This document shows positions 7,793 through 15,391 of a stretch of 49,000 nt of DNA, in pieces. The stretch is from positions 1-49,000 of the forward strand of contig SFFW01000016.1 in NCBI GenBank assembly GCA_004556755.1, given 5' to 3'. The translations under genes and the position numbers were made by a program. This stretch comes from Clostridiales bacterium (GTDB lineage Bacteria > Bacillota > Clostridia > Oscillospirales > Oscillospiraceae). Within the stretch, counting starts at the first letter, position 1. The number at the start of each line of letters is the position of its first letter. The notes below the pieces were generated by a model. The model did no database searches, was not told the DNA's origin, and was given only the letters and a program-made list of their open reading frames with translations.

Positions 7793-8847
7793 TGTATATT
7801 GTAATTGCTATTTTGGTTTTCGGCGTTCTGATCGCCGTACACGAGTTGGGACACTTTGTCGTTGCAAAGCTTTGCGGCGTCAAGGTAAACGAATTTGCAA
7901 TAGGAATGGGTCCTGCGCTGTTTAAAAAGCGCAAGGGCGAGACGATGTACGCCTTGAGGATACTGCCGATAGGCGGCTTCTGCGCCATGGAAGCGGAGGA
8001 CGAAGCCTCCGACGATCCGAGAGCCTTCACAAATCAGAGGGCTTGGAAAAAGGTGCTTATACTCTGTGCAGGCTCCTTTATGAACTTCCTTCTGGGCGTT
8101 ATCCTGATAATCGCCATGTATGCCGACGCCGAGGCATTCACGATGCCAGTCATCGGAGAATTCATGGACGGCTGCCCGTATGAGAGCAGTGAGTATTTTC
8201 AGGTCGGCGACGAGTTTTACAGCGTTGACGGCAACAGGATATACCTCAGCTCCGACGTTTCCATGTTCATGGAGCGGGGCAGCGGCAGCTATGACATCGT
8301 GGTCCTGCGCAACGGCGAAAAGGTCGAGCTTAAAAACGTGAGCCTTGAAAAGCGTGTCTACGAGGAATACAAAAACAGCGGTCCGAAGTACGGCTTCATT
8401 TTCTCACAGGAGAAAAACAGCTTCGGCACCTGCCTCGATTACAGCTGGCGCACCGCAAAGGAGTTTTCACGCTGGGTGTGGCTGGGGCTTGAGCAGCTCA
8501 TCCACGGCGCCGTGAAGCTTGACGACATGGCGGGTCCCGTCGGCATCGTCGACATGATGAACAACGTCGGCGAAAACTCCGGCAGCACGGATGCCGCAGT
8601 CAAGAATATGCTGTACATTTCGGCGCTCATTGCGATAAACCTTGCAATAATGAATATGCTGCCCATCCCGGCGCTCGACGGCGGCAGGGTGTTCCTGCTC
8701 ATCGTGACGCTAATTATCGAGAAGCTGACGCATAAGCGGCTGGACCCCAAGTACGAGGGCTACATCCACCTTGTGGGCATGGTTCTGCTTTTGGGACTGA
8801 TGGCGATCGTGATGTACAACGACATTGCAAAGCTGATAGCGAGGTAA
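7792..8847 (+). CDS. rseP: RseP-type site-2 intramembrane zinc protease
   Basis: 351 residues. The zinc site is AVHELGHFVVAKLCG (HExxH, about residues 18-22) in the first membrane helix, completed by NMLPIPALDGGRVF near the end (the NxxPxxxLDG motif). A PDZ-like domain lies between about residues 110 and 190 (FQVGDEFYSVDGNRIYLSSD). Such proteases cut membrane-bound anti-sigma factors and signal-peptide remnants inside the membrane. The dxr-rseP-ispG order is conserved in Firmicutes. The substrate is not evident here. Confidence 0.94.
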   Translation: MYIVIAILVFGVLIAVHELGHFVVAKLCGVKVNEFAIGMGPALFKKRKGETMYALRILPIGGFCAMEAEDEASDDPRAFTNQRAWKKVLILCAGSFMNFLLGVILIIAMYADAEAFTMPVIGEFMDGCPYESSEYFQVGDEFYSVDGNRIYLSSDVSMFMERGSGSYDIVVLRNGEKVELKNVSLEKRVYEEYKNSGPKYGFIFSQEKNSFGTCLDYSWRTAKEFSRWVWLGLEQLIHGAVKLDDMAGPVGIVDMMNNVGENSGSTDAAVKNMLYISALIAINLAIMNMLPIPALDGGRVFLLIVTLIIEKLTHKRLDPKYEGYIHLVGMVLLLGLMAIVMYNDIAKLIAR

Positions 8848-8851
8848 GAGC

Positions 8852-9904
8852 ATGGAAATAAGAGAAAGTACCGCCGAAATTTCCGTCGGAGGCGTGAAGA
8901 TAGGCGGCAGCTCCGACGTGACGGTCCAGAGTATGTGCAATACAAAGACCGACGACGTTGAGGCGACCGTCGCACAGATAAAGGAGCTTCAGGCGGCAGG
9001 CTGCGATATAGTGCGCCTTGCGATACCCGACACCGCAGCCGCCGAAGCGATAGACAGGATAAAAGCGCAGGTGAGCGTCCCGCTGGTTGCTGACATTCAC
9101 TTTAACCACAAGCTTGCGCTTATCGCCGCCGAGCGGGGCATCGACAAGATACGCATAAACCCCGGCAACATCGGCGGTGAGGAGAACGTGAAGGCGGTGG
9201 CGGAGGCGTGCAGAAAGCACGGCATCCCCATCCGCATCGGCGTTAATGCCGGATCGCTTGAAGCACGACTAATCGAAAAATACGGACACCCCTGCGCCGA
9301 GGCAATGGTCGAGAGCGCAAGGGGGCATATTGCGCTTTTAAATAAGTACGGCTTTGACGACATATGCCTTTCGATGAAGGCGTCGAGCGTACCGCTCACC
9401 GTTGCGGCGTACAGGCTCGCATCAACGGAGTTTAAATACCCGCTGCACCTCGGCGTCACCGAGACGGGTACCGCATGGAACGGAACGATCCAGTCTGCGG
9501 TAGGGATAGGAACGCTCCTCAGTGAGGGCATCGGCAACACGATAAGAGTGTCGCTCACCGCTCCTCCCGTCGAGGAGGTCAAGACGGGGATCGCAATTTT
9601 GAAGGCGTGCGGGCTGCGCAAGGGCGTAAAGCTCGTCTCATGCCCGACCTGCGGCAGAACGCAGATAGACCTCATAACGCTTGCACATCAAGTGGAGGAG
9701 CGCATAAAGGACCTCAAGGGCGACCTCACCGTCGCAGTCATGGGATGCGTCGTGAACGGTCCCGGCGAGGCGAGGGAAGCCGACTACGGCATCGCCGGGG
9801 GCAAGGACTGCGGTCTTTTGTTCCGCAAGGGCGAGATACTCGGCAAGTACCCCTATGAGCAGCTTTGCGACGCACTTATAGAACTCATTGAAAAGGATAT
9901 ATAA
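8852..9904 (+). CDS. ispG: 4-hydroxy-3-methylbut-2-en-1-yl diphosphate synthase (flavodoxin/ferredoxin)
   Basis: 350 residues. It reduces MEcPP to HMBPP in the isoprenoid pathway with a 4Fe-4S cluster. The N-terminal TIM barrel shows VTVQSMCNTKTDDVEAT, VADIHFNHKLA and IRINPGNIGG. The C-terminal cluster domain shows VSCPTCGRTQIDL (two Cys) and GCVVNGPGEA with the third Cys and the conserved Glu. It starts 4 bp after rseP and ends directly before polC. Confidence 0.96.
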   Translation: MEIRESTAEISVGGVKIGGSSDVTVQSMCNTKTDDVEATVAQIKELQAAGCDIVRLAIPDTAAAEAIDRIKAQVSVPLVADIHFNHKLALIAAERGIDKIRINPGNIGGEENVKAVAEACRKHGIPIRIGVNAGSLEARLIEKYGHPCAEAMVESARGHIALLNKYGFDDICLSMKASSVPLTVAAYRLASTEFKYPLHLGVTETGTAWNGTIQSAVGIGTLLSEGIGNTIRVSLTAPPVEEVKTGIAILKACGLRKGVKLVSCPTCGRTQIDLITLAHQVEERIKDLKGDLTVAVMGCVVNGPGEAREADYGIAGGKDCGLLFRKGEILGKYPYEQLCDALIELIEKDI

Positions 9905-12900
9905 ATGAACGAGCATACACCGTTTTTGAGCATATTTCCCGGCTGCTCCGCACTGTCCAATATGTGCGGAGGGCTTAATAAGGCATACGTTACGGATGTC
10001 GAGGTCTCGCTGTCGGAGGGCAGAATGAGGGTCTCGGCGACCTTCGTGCGTATGCCCGCACCCGCAGAGCTGAGCCGCCTTTCCGCCTGCCTTTCTGCGG
10101 ACTACGGACTTCGCAGTGTCGAGATCAAGGGCGACTACCCCAAGATCGAAGCGCCGAAGGCTCCGGCTGCACAGAAGCAGTCGGGACCGAGACCTGAGGG
10201 CGACGTCCTCATGGGCAGAAAAATAAGAAACGCACCTACGCCGATAAACGAGCTTAACCTCGACTCCGGCAACGTCGTCATCGAGGGCGACGTGTTCGAG
10301 GTCGCAAGCCGCAAGAACCTCAAGCGGGACGCTGCGGTGCTTTGCTTTGACATCACCGATATGCACGGCTCCGTGCGTGTCTCGAAATATCTCAAGCCGG
10401 ACGAGGATCACGGCATAATCGACGCAATTAACGTCGGCGACCACCTCATAATCGCAGGAAACGTCGGCTACAGCCGCTACGACGAGGATATGTGCATCGA
10501 GCCTCGCAGCATCATGAAGGGCAAGCGCCATATCCGCACCGACGACGCCGAGACGAAGCGTGTCGAGCTTCACGTTCATACGAGGTTTTCGGCACTCGAT
10601 GCGCTCACCGATCCCGACGCCATAGTCAAAAGAGCGGCGTACTGGGGTATGCCTGCGATCGCCGTCACCGACCACGGCGTCTGTCAGGCGTTCCCGGATA
10701 TGTGGAAGGCGGGCAAGAAGCACGGCGTCAAGATCATTTACGGTATGGAGTGCTACTTTGTAAACGACATCGACGGCTCCGTCGCACTGCACGGCGAAAG
10801 CTCTCTGCCGCTCGACACCGAGATCGTCGCTTTCGACATCGAAACGACGGGACTTAACGCCGGCAGCGACAGAATAACGGAGATCGGTGCGGTAATCTTC
10901 TCCGGCGACGAGGTGAAGGAGAGCTTCAACACCTTCGTCAATCCCGGTATGCACATCCCGGCGGAGATCACCCAGCTTACGGGCATACGTGACTCCGACG
11001 TGAAGGATGCGCCCTCCGAGGAGGAGGCGCTGCGTGCCTTCCTCAAATTTGCGGGGGACAGACCCCTCGTTGCGCACAACGCAAGCTTTGATACGGGATT
11101 CATGTCTGCGGCGGCGGACCGCTGCGGCATCGACTTTGACCCCGTTTACCTTGACACGCTCACGCTGTCGCAGGCGCTGCTGCCGGACATGAAGCGGCAC
11201 AAGCTCGACATGGTGTCAAACAGGCTCAGCTTGCCGGACTTCAACCACCACCGTGCCTCGGACGACGCTCTCGTCTGCGGCAGGATAATGGGGCGCTTCC
11301 TTGCGATGCTGAAGCAGCAGGGTGCGGAGGACCTAAACGGCATTGAGCGTGTTTACAGGCGTATAAAGCCCGCCGACCACGGCAGGTCACGCCATATGAT
11401 ACTTCTTGTCAAGAACAAAAAGGGACTCAAAAACCTCTACGAAATGGTTTCGCAGTCCTACCTCAAATACTTCCACAAAACGCCCACGGTGCCGAAAAGC
11501 TTGCTTATACAGCACCGAGAGGGCATACTCGTCGGCTCCGCCTGCGGAATGGGCGAGCTGTACGGGGCGGTGATGCACGGCGCTTCCGATGCGGAGCTTA
11601 AACGCATTGCGTCGTTCTACGATTACCTTGAGATACAGCCGATCCCGAACAACGGCTTCCTTGTGGAAAACGGCGCCGTGCGTGACGAGACCGTGCTTCA
11701 GGACTACAACCGCAGGATAATTGCGATTGGCAAAGCGCTCGGAAAGCCCGTCATTGCGGCGAGCGACGTTCACTTCCTCGACCCGGAGGACGAGCAGTAC
11801 CGCAAAATACTCCAGGCTGCGAAGAAGTTTTCCGACGCCGACAGGGGCTGTCCCATCTACTTCCGAACAACGAACGAGATGCTCAAGGAGTTTGAGTACC
11901 TCGGCGAGGAGCTTGCATACGAGACGGTCGTTGCGAACACCAACATGATAGCGGAGCAGATAGAGCCTATCGAGCTTCTGCCGAAGGAGCTGTTCCCGCC
12001 GAAGATCGAAAATTCCGCAGAGCAGCTCAAGGAGCTTGTCTACGGAAAGATGCACGAGATATACGGCGACGATCCGCCGGAGATCGTGAAAAGCCGTGTC
12101 GATACCGAGCTTAACACGATACTCGACCACAACTACGACGTTATCTATATGTCGGCGCAAAAGCTGGTGCAAAACTCGCTTGAAAACGGCTACCTTGTCG
12201 GCTCCAGAGGCTCTGTCGGCTCGTCCATCGTTGCGTATATGTCCGGCATCACGGAGGTCAACTCTCTTCCGCCGCACTACGTCTGCCCCAAGTGCAAGCA
12301 CTCGGAGTTCGTGCTTGACGGCAGCTACGGCTGCGGTGCGGATATGCCCGAAAAGTCCTGCCCGGTGTGCGGAACGCAGCTCAACAGGGACGGCTTTGAC
12401 ATTCCGTTCGAGACCTTCCTCGGCTACCCCGGCAACGAAAAGACCCCCGATATCGACCTCAACTTCTCCGGCGAATATCAGGCGGCCGCCCACAAATACA
12501 CCGAGGAGCTGTTTGGCTCGGACCACGTTTTCAGAGCCGGCACCATCGGAACGCTGGCGGAAAAGACCGCCTACGGCTACGTTAAAAAATACCTTGAGGA
12601 GAGAAATCTCACCGTCACCAAGGCGGAGGAGAACCGCCTTTCAAAGGGGCTTGTCGGCATTAAGCGCACCACGGGTCAGCACCCCGGCGGACTTGTCGTC
12701 ATACCGCAGGACATGGACGTGACCGACTTCTGCCCGGTGCAGCACCCGGCGGACGATCCGACCAGCAGCATAATCACGACGCACTTTGAATATCACTGCA
12801 TGGAGGCAAACCTCCTAAAGCTCGACGAGCTGGGTCACGATGACCCGACGATGATCCGAATGCTTCAGGACGCAACGAATGTCGACCCCAAGAGCATATC

Positions 12901-13906
12901 GCTCTCCGACCCTGACACCATGAAGATATTCACCTCGCCGGAGATCCTCGGACTACCGGACGACGACCCGATAATCGGCAAAACGGGAACGATAGGTATT
13001 CCCGAATTCGGTACGAACTTCACCCGTCAGATGCTCGTCGACACACGCCCCACGCAGTTTGACACCCTCGTGCGGCTTTCCGGCTTCTCCCACGGCACGG
13101 ACGTTTGGGCGGGCAATATAAAGGAGCTTGTCCTAAACGGCATTGCGACAGTCAATGAGACCGTCGGCTGCCGTGACGACATTATGATCTACCTCATTCA
13201 GAAGGGAATGGAGCCGTCGCTTGCATTTAAAACGATGGAGGCGGTGCGTAAGGGCAAGGTCAAGAAAAGCGGTGAGTTCCCCGGCGATGCTGAGGAGCAG
13301 ATGCGGAAGATGGACGTACCCGACTGGTATATCGAGTCCTGCCGCAAGATAGCCTACCTTTTCCCGAAGGCGCACGCCGTCGCATACGTCATGATGGCGT
13401 TCCGCATTGCGTGGTTTAAGGTGCATGAGCCGCTTGCGTATTACAGCGCATACTTCTACCGCCGCAGTCAGAAGAACAACTTCGATGCGGAGATGATGAT
13501 GGGGGACGCAGCGTCCATCCGCAGAAAGATAAACGACCTAAAGCAGAAGCCCGACGTCACCGCCAACGAGGACGGTATACTTACGACGCTTGAGGCGGTA
13601 TACGAGTTCTATATGCGCGGCTTTGAGTTTGCACCCATCGACCTTTACGAGTCCGATGCGACCAAGTTTGTGATAACCTCCGACGGCAAGCTTCGCCCGC
13701 CTTTCGTGGCGATATCGGGACTCGGCGAGGCGGCGGCGGTAGATCTTTCAAACTGCACGAAAAACGGCAGAAGCTACATATCGGTCGAGGAGGTCAGCGC
13801 CGCCTGTCCGAAGGTCAGCCAAAGCCACCTTGAAGCGCTCAAGCGCCTCGGCGCACTCGGCAATATGCCGGACTCGTCGCAGACAAGCCTGTTCGATTCA
13901 TTCTGA
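9905..13906 (+). CDS. polC: DNA polymerase III PolC-type alpha subunit
   Basis: 1333 residues, slightly shorter than the roughly 1440 of Bacillus. It is the main replicative polymerase of low-GC Gram-positives. Domains in order: an N-terminal region and OB fold (about 1-215), the PHP domain split by the exonuclease (VELHVHTRFSALDALTDPD near 219), the proofreading exonuclease (EIVAFDIETTGLN near 306), the palm with a zinc-binding CPKCK...CPVCG segment near 795-830 and EKTPDIDLNFSGEYQ near 848, then fingers with KRTTGQHPGGLVVIP. The start directly abuts the ispG stop. A perfect terminator follows, so it closes the operon. Confidence 0.97.
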   Translation: MNEHTPFLSIFPGCSALSNMCGGLNKAYVTDVEVSLSEGRMRVSATFVRMPAPAELSRLSACLSADYGLRSVEIKGDYPKIEAPKAPAAQKQSGPRPEGDVLMGRKIRNAPTPINELNLDSGNVVIEGDVFEVASRKNLKRDAAVLCFDITDMHGSVRVSKYLKPDEDHGIIDAINVGDHLIIAGNVGYSRYDEDMCIEPRSIMKGKRHIRTDDAETKRVELHVHTRFSALDALTDPDAIVKRAAYWGMPAIAVTDHGVCQAFPDMWKAGKKHGVKIIYGMECYFVNDIDGSVALHGESSLPLDTEIVAFDIETTGLNAGSDRITEIGAVIFSGDEVKESFNTFVNPGMHIPAEITQLTGIRDSDVKDAPSEEEALRAFLKFAGDRPLVAHNASFDTGFMSAAADRCGIDFDPVYLDTLTLSQALLPDMKRHKLDMVSNRLSLPDFNHHRASDDALVCGRIMGRFLAMLKQQGAEDLNGIERVYRRIKPADHGRSRHMILLVKNKKGLKNLYEMVSQSYLKYFHKTPTVPKSLLIQHREGILVGSACGMGELYGAVMHGASDAELKRIASFYDYLEIQPIPNNGFLVENGAVRDETVLQDYNRRIIAIGKALGKPVIAASDVHFLDPEDEQYRKILQAAKKFSDADRGCPIYFRTTNEMLKEFEYLGEELAYETVVANTNMIAEQIEPIELLPKELFPPKIENSAEQLKELVYGKMHEIYGDDPPEIVKSRVDTELNTILDHNYDVIYMSAQKLVQNSLENGYLVGSRGSVGSSIVAYMSGITEVNSLPPHYVCPKCKHSEFVLDGSYGCGADMPEKSCPVCGTQLNRDGFDIPFETFLGYPGNEKTPDIDLNFSGEYQAAAHKYTEELFGSDHVFRAGTIGTLAEKTAYGYVKKYLEERNLTVTKAEENRLSKGLVGIKRTTGQHPGGLVVIPQDMDVTDFCPVQHPADDPTSSIITTHFEYHCMEANLLKLDELGHDDPTMIRMLQDATNVDPKSISLSDPDTMKIFTSPEILGLPDDDPIIGKTGTIGIPEFGTNFTRQMLVDTRPTQFDTLVRLSGFSHGTDVWAGNIKELVLNGIATVNETVGCRDDIMIYLIQKGMEPSLAFKTMEAVRKGKVKKSGEFPGDAEEQMRKMDVPDWYIESCRKIAYLFPKAHAVAYVMMAFRIAWFKVHEPLAYYSAYFYRRSQKNNFDAEMMMGDAASIRRKINDLKQKPDVTANEDGILTTLEAVYEFYMRGFEFAPIDLYESDATKFVITSDGKLRPPFVAISGLGEAAAVDLSNCTKNGRSYISVEEVSAACPKVSQSHLEALKRLGALGNMPDSSQTSLFDSF

Positions 13907-13907
13907 T

Positions 13908-13944
13908 AAAAAACGCAGTAACCCAAAGGGTTACTGCGTTTTTG
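13908..13944 (+). terminator. Terminator closing the pyrH-polC operon
   Basis: A 16-bp perfect stem (13909-13924 with 13928-13943, loop AAA) ending in five T residues, starting a few bases past the polC stop. Confidence 0.92.
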
Positions 13945-13972
13945 CTTACATCATCAGTTTATGTCTTTATGA

Positions 13973-14030
13973 ATTGCTTGGCGTGAAAACGTTACCGCTT
14001 GAGGGCAAAAATCTACCGCTTGGGCGAAAA
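13973..14030 (+). promoter_or_regulatory. Three LytTR-type direct repeats with 21-bp spacing
   Basis: ACCGCTTG plus a G-rich, A-ending tail starts at 13994 and 14015. A weaker copy, ATTGCTTGGCGTGAAAA, starts at 13973. The starts are exactly 21 bp apart, two helical turns, which is how LytTR dimers typically bind. The downstream gene encodes a LytTR protein, so autoregulation is the natural inference. Confidence 0.65.
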
Positions 14031-14083
14031 GCCTTTACAAGAGGGGTCAAAAAATGCATAATAAGGTCAAAAGAGGTGAGACA

Positions 14084-14542
14084 ATGAAGCTGCGGACGGA
14101 GATCGTCAGCGGAGCGGAGGAGGAGATCATCATCCGCACGCCGGAGCTGAATGAAAAAACAGAACGGCTGCTGCGGCTTATCAGCTCGGCACTCGGCAGC
14201 GTAAGCGAGCTTGCGCTCGGCTACAACGGGGAGGAGCATTTTGTTCCCATCTCGGAGCTGCTGTTTTTCGAGACGGACGGCGACAGGCTTTGCGCACACA
14301 CGGCGGAGCGTATGTATAGCTGCTCTCTGCGGCTGTGCGAGCTTCATAAGCTGCTGCCAAGCACCTTTGTGCGGGCGTCAAAGTCCTGCATCGCAAACAC
14401 CGCCGAGGTGTCGTCGATAAGCAGATCGCTAAGCGGCGTCGGCACCGTGAGCTTTCGAGGCACGCACAAGACCGTCTGCCTCTCACGAATGTATTACAAG
14501 AGCTTTCACGATACTATTGAAGAAACGAGGCTTAAAAAATGA
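14084..14542 (+). CDS. LytTR-domain transcriptional regulator
   Basis: 152 residues from the ATG at 14084, which has AAGAGGTGAG upstream; an in-frame ATG at 14054 is less likely. The N-terminal 50 residues are a short helical/strand region. The rest is a LytTR DNA-binding domain with ISELLFFETDGDRLCAHT, LHKLLPSTFVRASKSCIAN and a C-terminal SRMYYKSFHDTI. There is no receiver domain, so it is not a classical response regulator. Single-domain LytTR proteins of Firmicutes usually sit beside small membrane proteins that inhibit or tune them, as here. The stop overlaps the next start (ATGA), so the pair is translationally coupled. Confidence 0.85.
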   Translation: MKLRTEIVSGAEEEIIIRTPELNEKTERLLRLISSALGSVSELALGYNGEEHFVPISELLFFETDGDRLCAHTAERMYSCSLRLCELHKLLPSTFVRASKSCIANTAEVSSISRSLSGVGTVSFRGTHKTVCLSRMYYKSFHDTIEETRLKK

Positions 14543-15204
14543 AAAGCAAAAAGACAATTATCACAGCGCTGATACTCATTGCGGCGGCGATCCTGATGAT
14601 CCTGAACGGCGTCGGCGTCGCATTCGGATCCGGTATCGAGCTGTGGCGTATAGCCCTCGGCGCTGCGTTGCTTGCATGGATCGTGTGGGTCATCAGCGAC
14701 AAGAAGTATTACGAGGTTTTCCTGCCGCTGGCGCTTATGTTCATGGTGTTTGAGAGAAATATAGCGCTGCTGTTTGACGCAAAGACCGACAACCTCATCT
14801 CCAACTGGGTGCTTATCATTGCGGCGCTGCTGCTTCAGATCGGCTTCCAGATGCTGCTGCCCGGTGTCCGAAAGACGGACCACAGCGACGTCAGAAGCTC
14901 CAAGGGCAAAAGCACCTTCTTCGTCGATGCGGCGTCGCTCGGCGACTACAGTGTCGTGAACGACCTCGGTGCAGCGTCGGTGTTCATCGAGAATGCGGAT
15001 GCATACAGGGGCGGCGGTGTGTTGAATATCCGCAACAAGCTCGGCAGTATGCAGATAAGCGTTCCGGCAGCGTGGGGCGTGACCGTCGACGTGGTGAACA
15101 ACATGGGTACGGTAAACCTCCCGGCGGACCTTGCGATGGGTGAGCCGAAGTTCCTCATAACGGGAACGAATGACTTCGGCACCGTGACGGTAAGCAGGAT
15201 ATAA
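14539..15204 (+). CDS. LiaF-like membrane protein, partner of the LytTR regulator
   Basis: 221 residues. The first 115 hold four predicted membrane helices (TIITALILIAAAILMIL, IALGAALLAWIVWVI, VFLPLALMFMVF and VLIIAALLLQIGFQMLL). The C-terminal 90 residues are a beta-rich domain with alternating short strands (STFFVDAASLGDYSVVND, MQISVPAAWGVTVDVVNN) like the cell-wall-antibiotic response domain of LiaF/VraT proteins. LiaF relatives restrain envelope-stress signalling in Bacillus. Here it is joined to a LytTR protein rather than a LiaRS kinase pair, so membrane-linked control of the LytTR protein is a reasonable but untested guess. Confidence 0.7.
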   Translation: MKSKKTIITALILIAAAILMILNGVGVAFGSGIELWRIALGAALLAWIVWVISDKKYYEVFLPLALMFMVFERNIALLFDAKTDNLISNWVLIIAALLLQIGFQMLLPGVRKTDHSDVRSSKGKSTFFVDAASLGDYSVVNDLGAASVFIENADAYRGGGVLNIRNKLGSMQISVPAAWGVTVDVVNNMGTVNLPADLAMGEPKFLITGTNDFGTVTVSRI

Positions 15205-15209
15205 GACAT

Positions 15210-15270
15210 AAAACTTCATGCGTGAGCGCCGCACCATGAAAATGCGCAAATGCCGGTGCATGAAGTTTTT
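15210..15270 (+). terminator. Large hairpin after the LytTR/LiaF-like pair
   Basis: A 12-bp outer stem (15210-15221 with 15258-15269) encloses about 36 nt that can fold further. It is followed by T residues and lies 5 bp after the stop codon. It may terminate the LytTR operon, though the loop is unusually long. Confidence 0.5.
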
Positions 15271-15321
15271 GTGCATCATTTCCAGGTGTCTCGTAGGGAC
15301 GAGGAAATGGCACATTTCTTG

Positions 15322-15347
15322 TTTTGCTATGCTTTGGCATAGCAAAA
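15322..15347. repeat. Short perfect hairpin between convergent genes
   Basis: TTTTGCTATGC pairs perfectly with GCATAGCAAAA across a 4-nt loop. It lies between the hairpin at 15210 and the terminator at 15347, and its role is not clear. Confidence 0.5.
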
Positions 15348-15384
15348 ATACAGCAGACGGGAAATTCCGTCTGCTGTATTTTTT
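15347..15384 (-). terminator. Terminator of the pseudokinase-lectin gene
   Basis: A 14-bp perfect stem (15347-15360 with 15367-15380) flanked by A and T tracts, 8 bp past the stop codon of the minus-strand gene. Confidence 0.85.
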
Positions 15385-15391
15385 ATCTCTT

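Noticed and set aside
9638..12526. Two long minus-strand frames opposite ispG and polC
   Set aside because: Both lie across conserved catalytic domains of the sense genes and encode Arg/His/Val-rich sequence with no family resemblance.
15285..15310. CGTAGGGACG segment resembling intergenic repeats common in gut Firmicutes
   Set aside because: Only about ten bases match, with no second copy in the window, so a repeat element cannot be supported.
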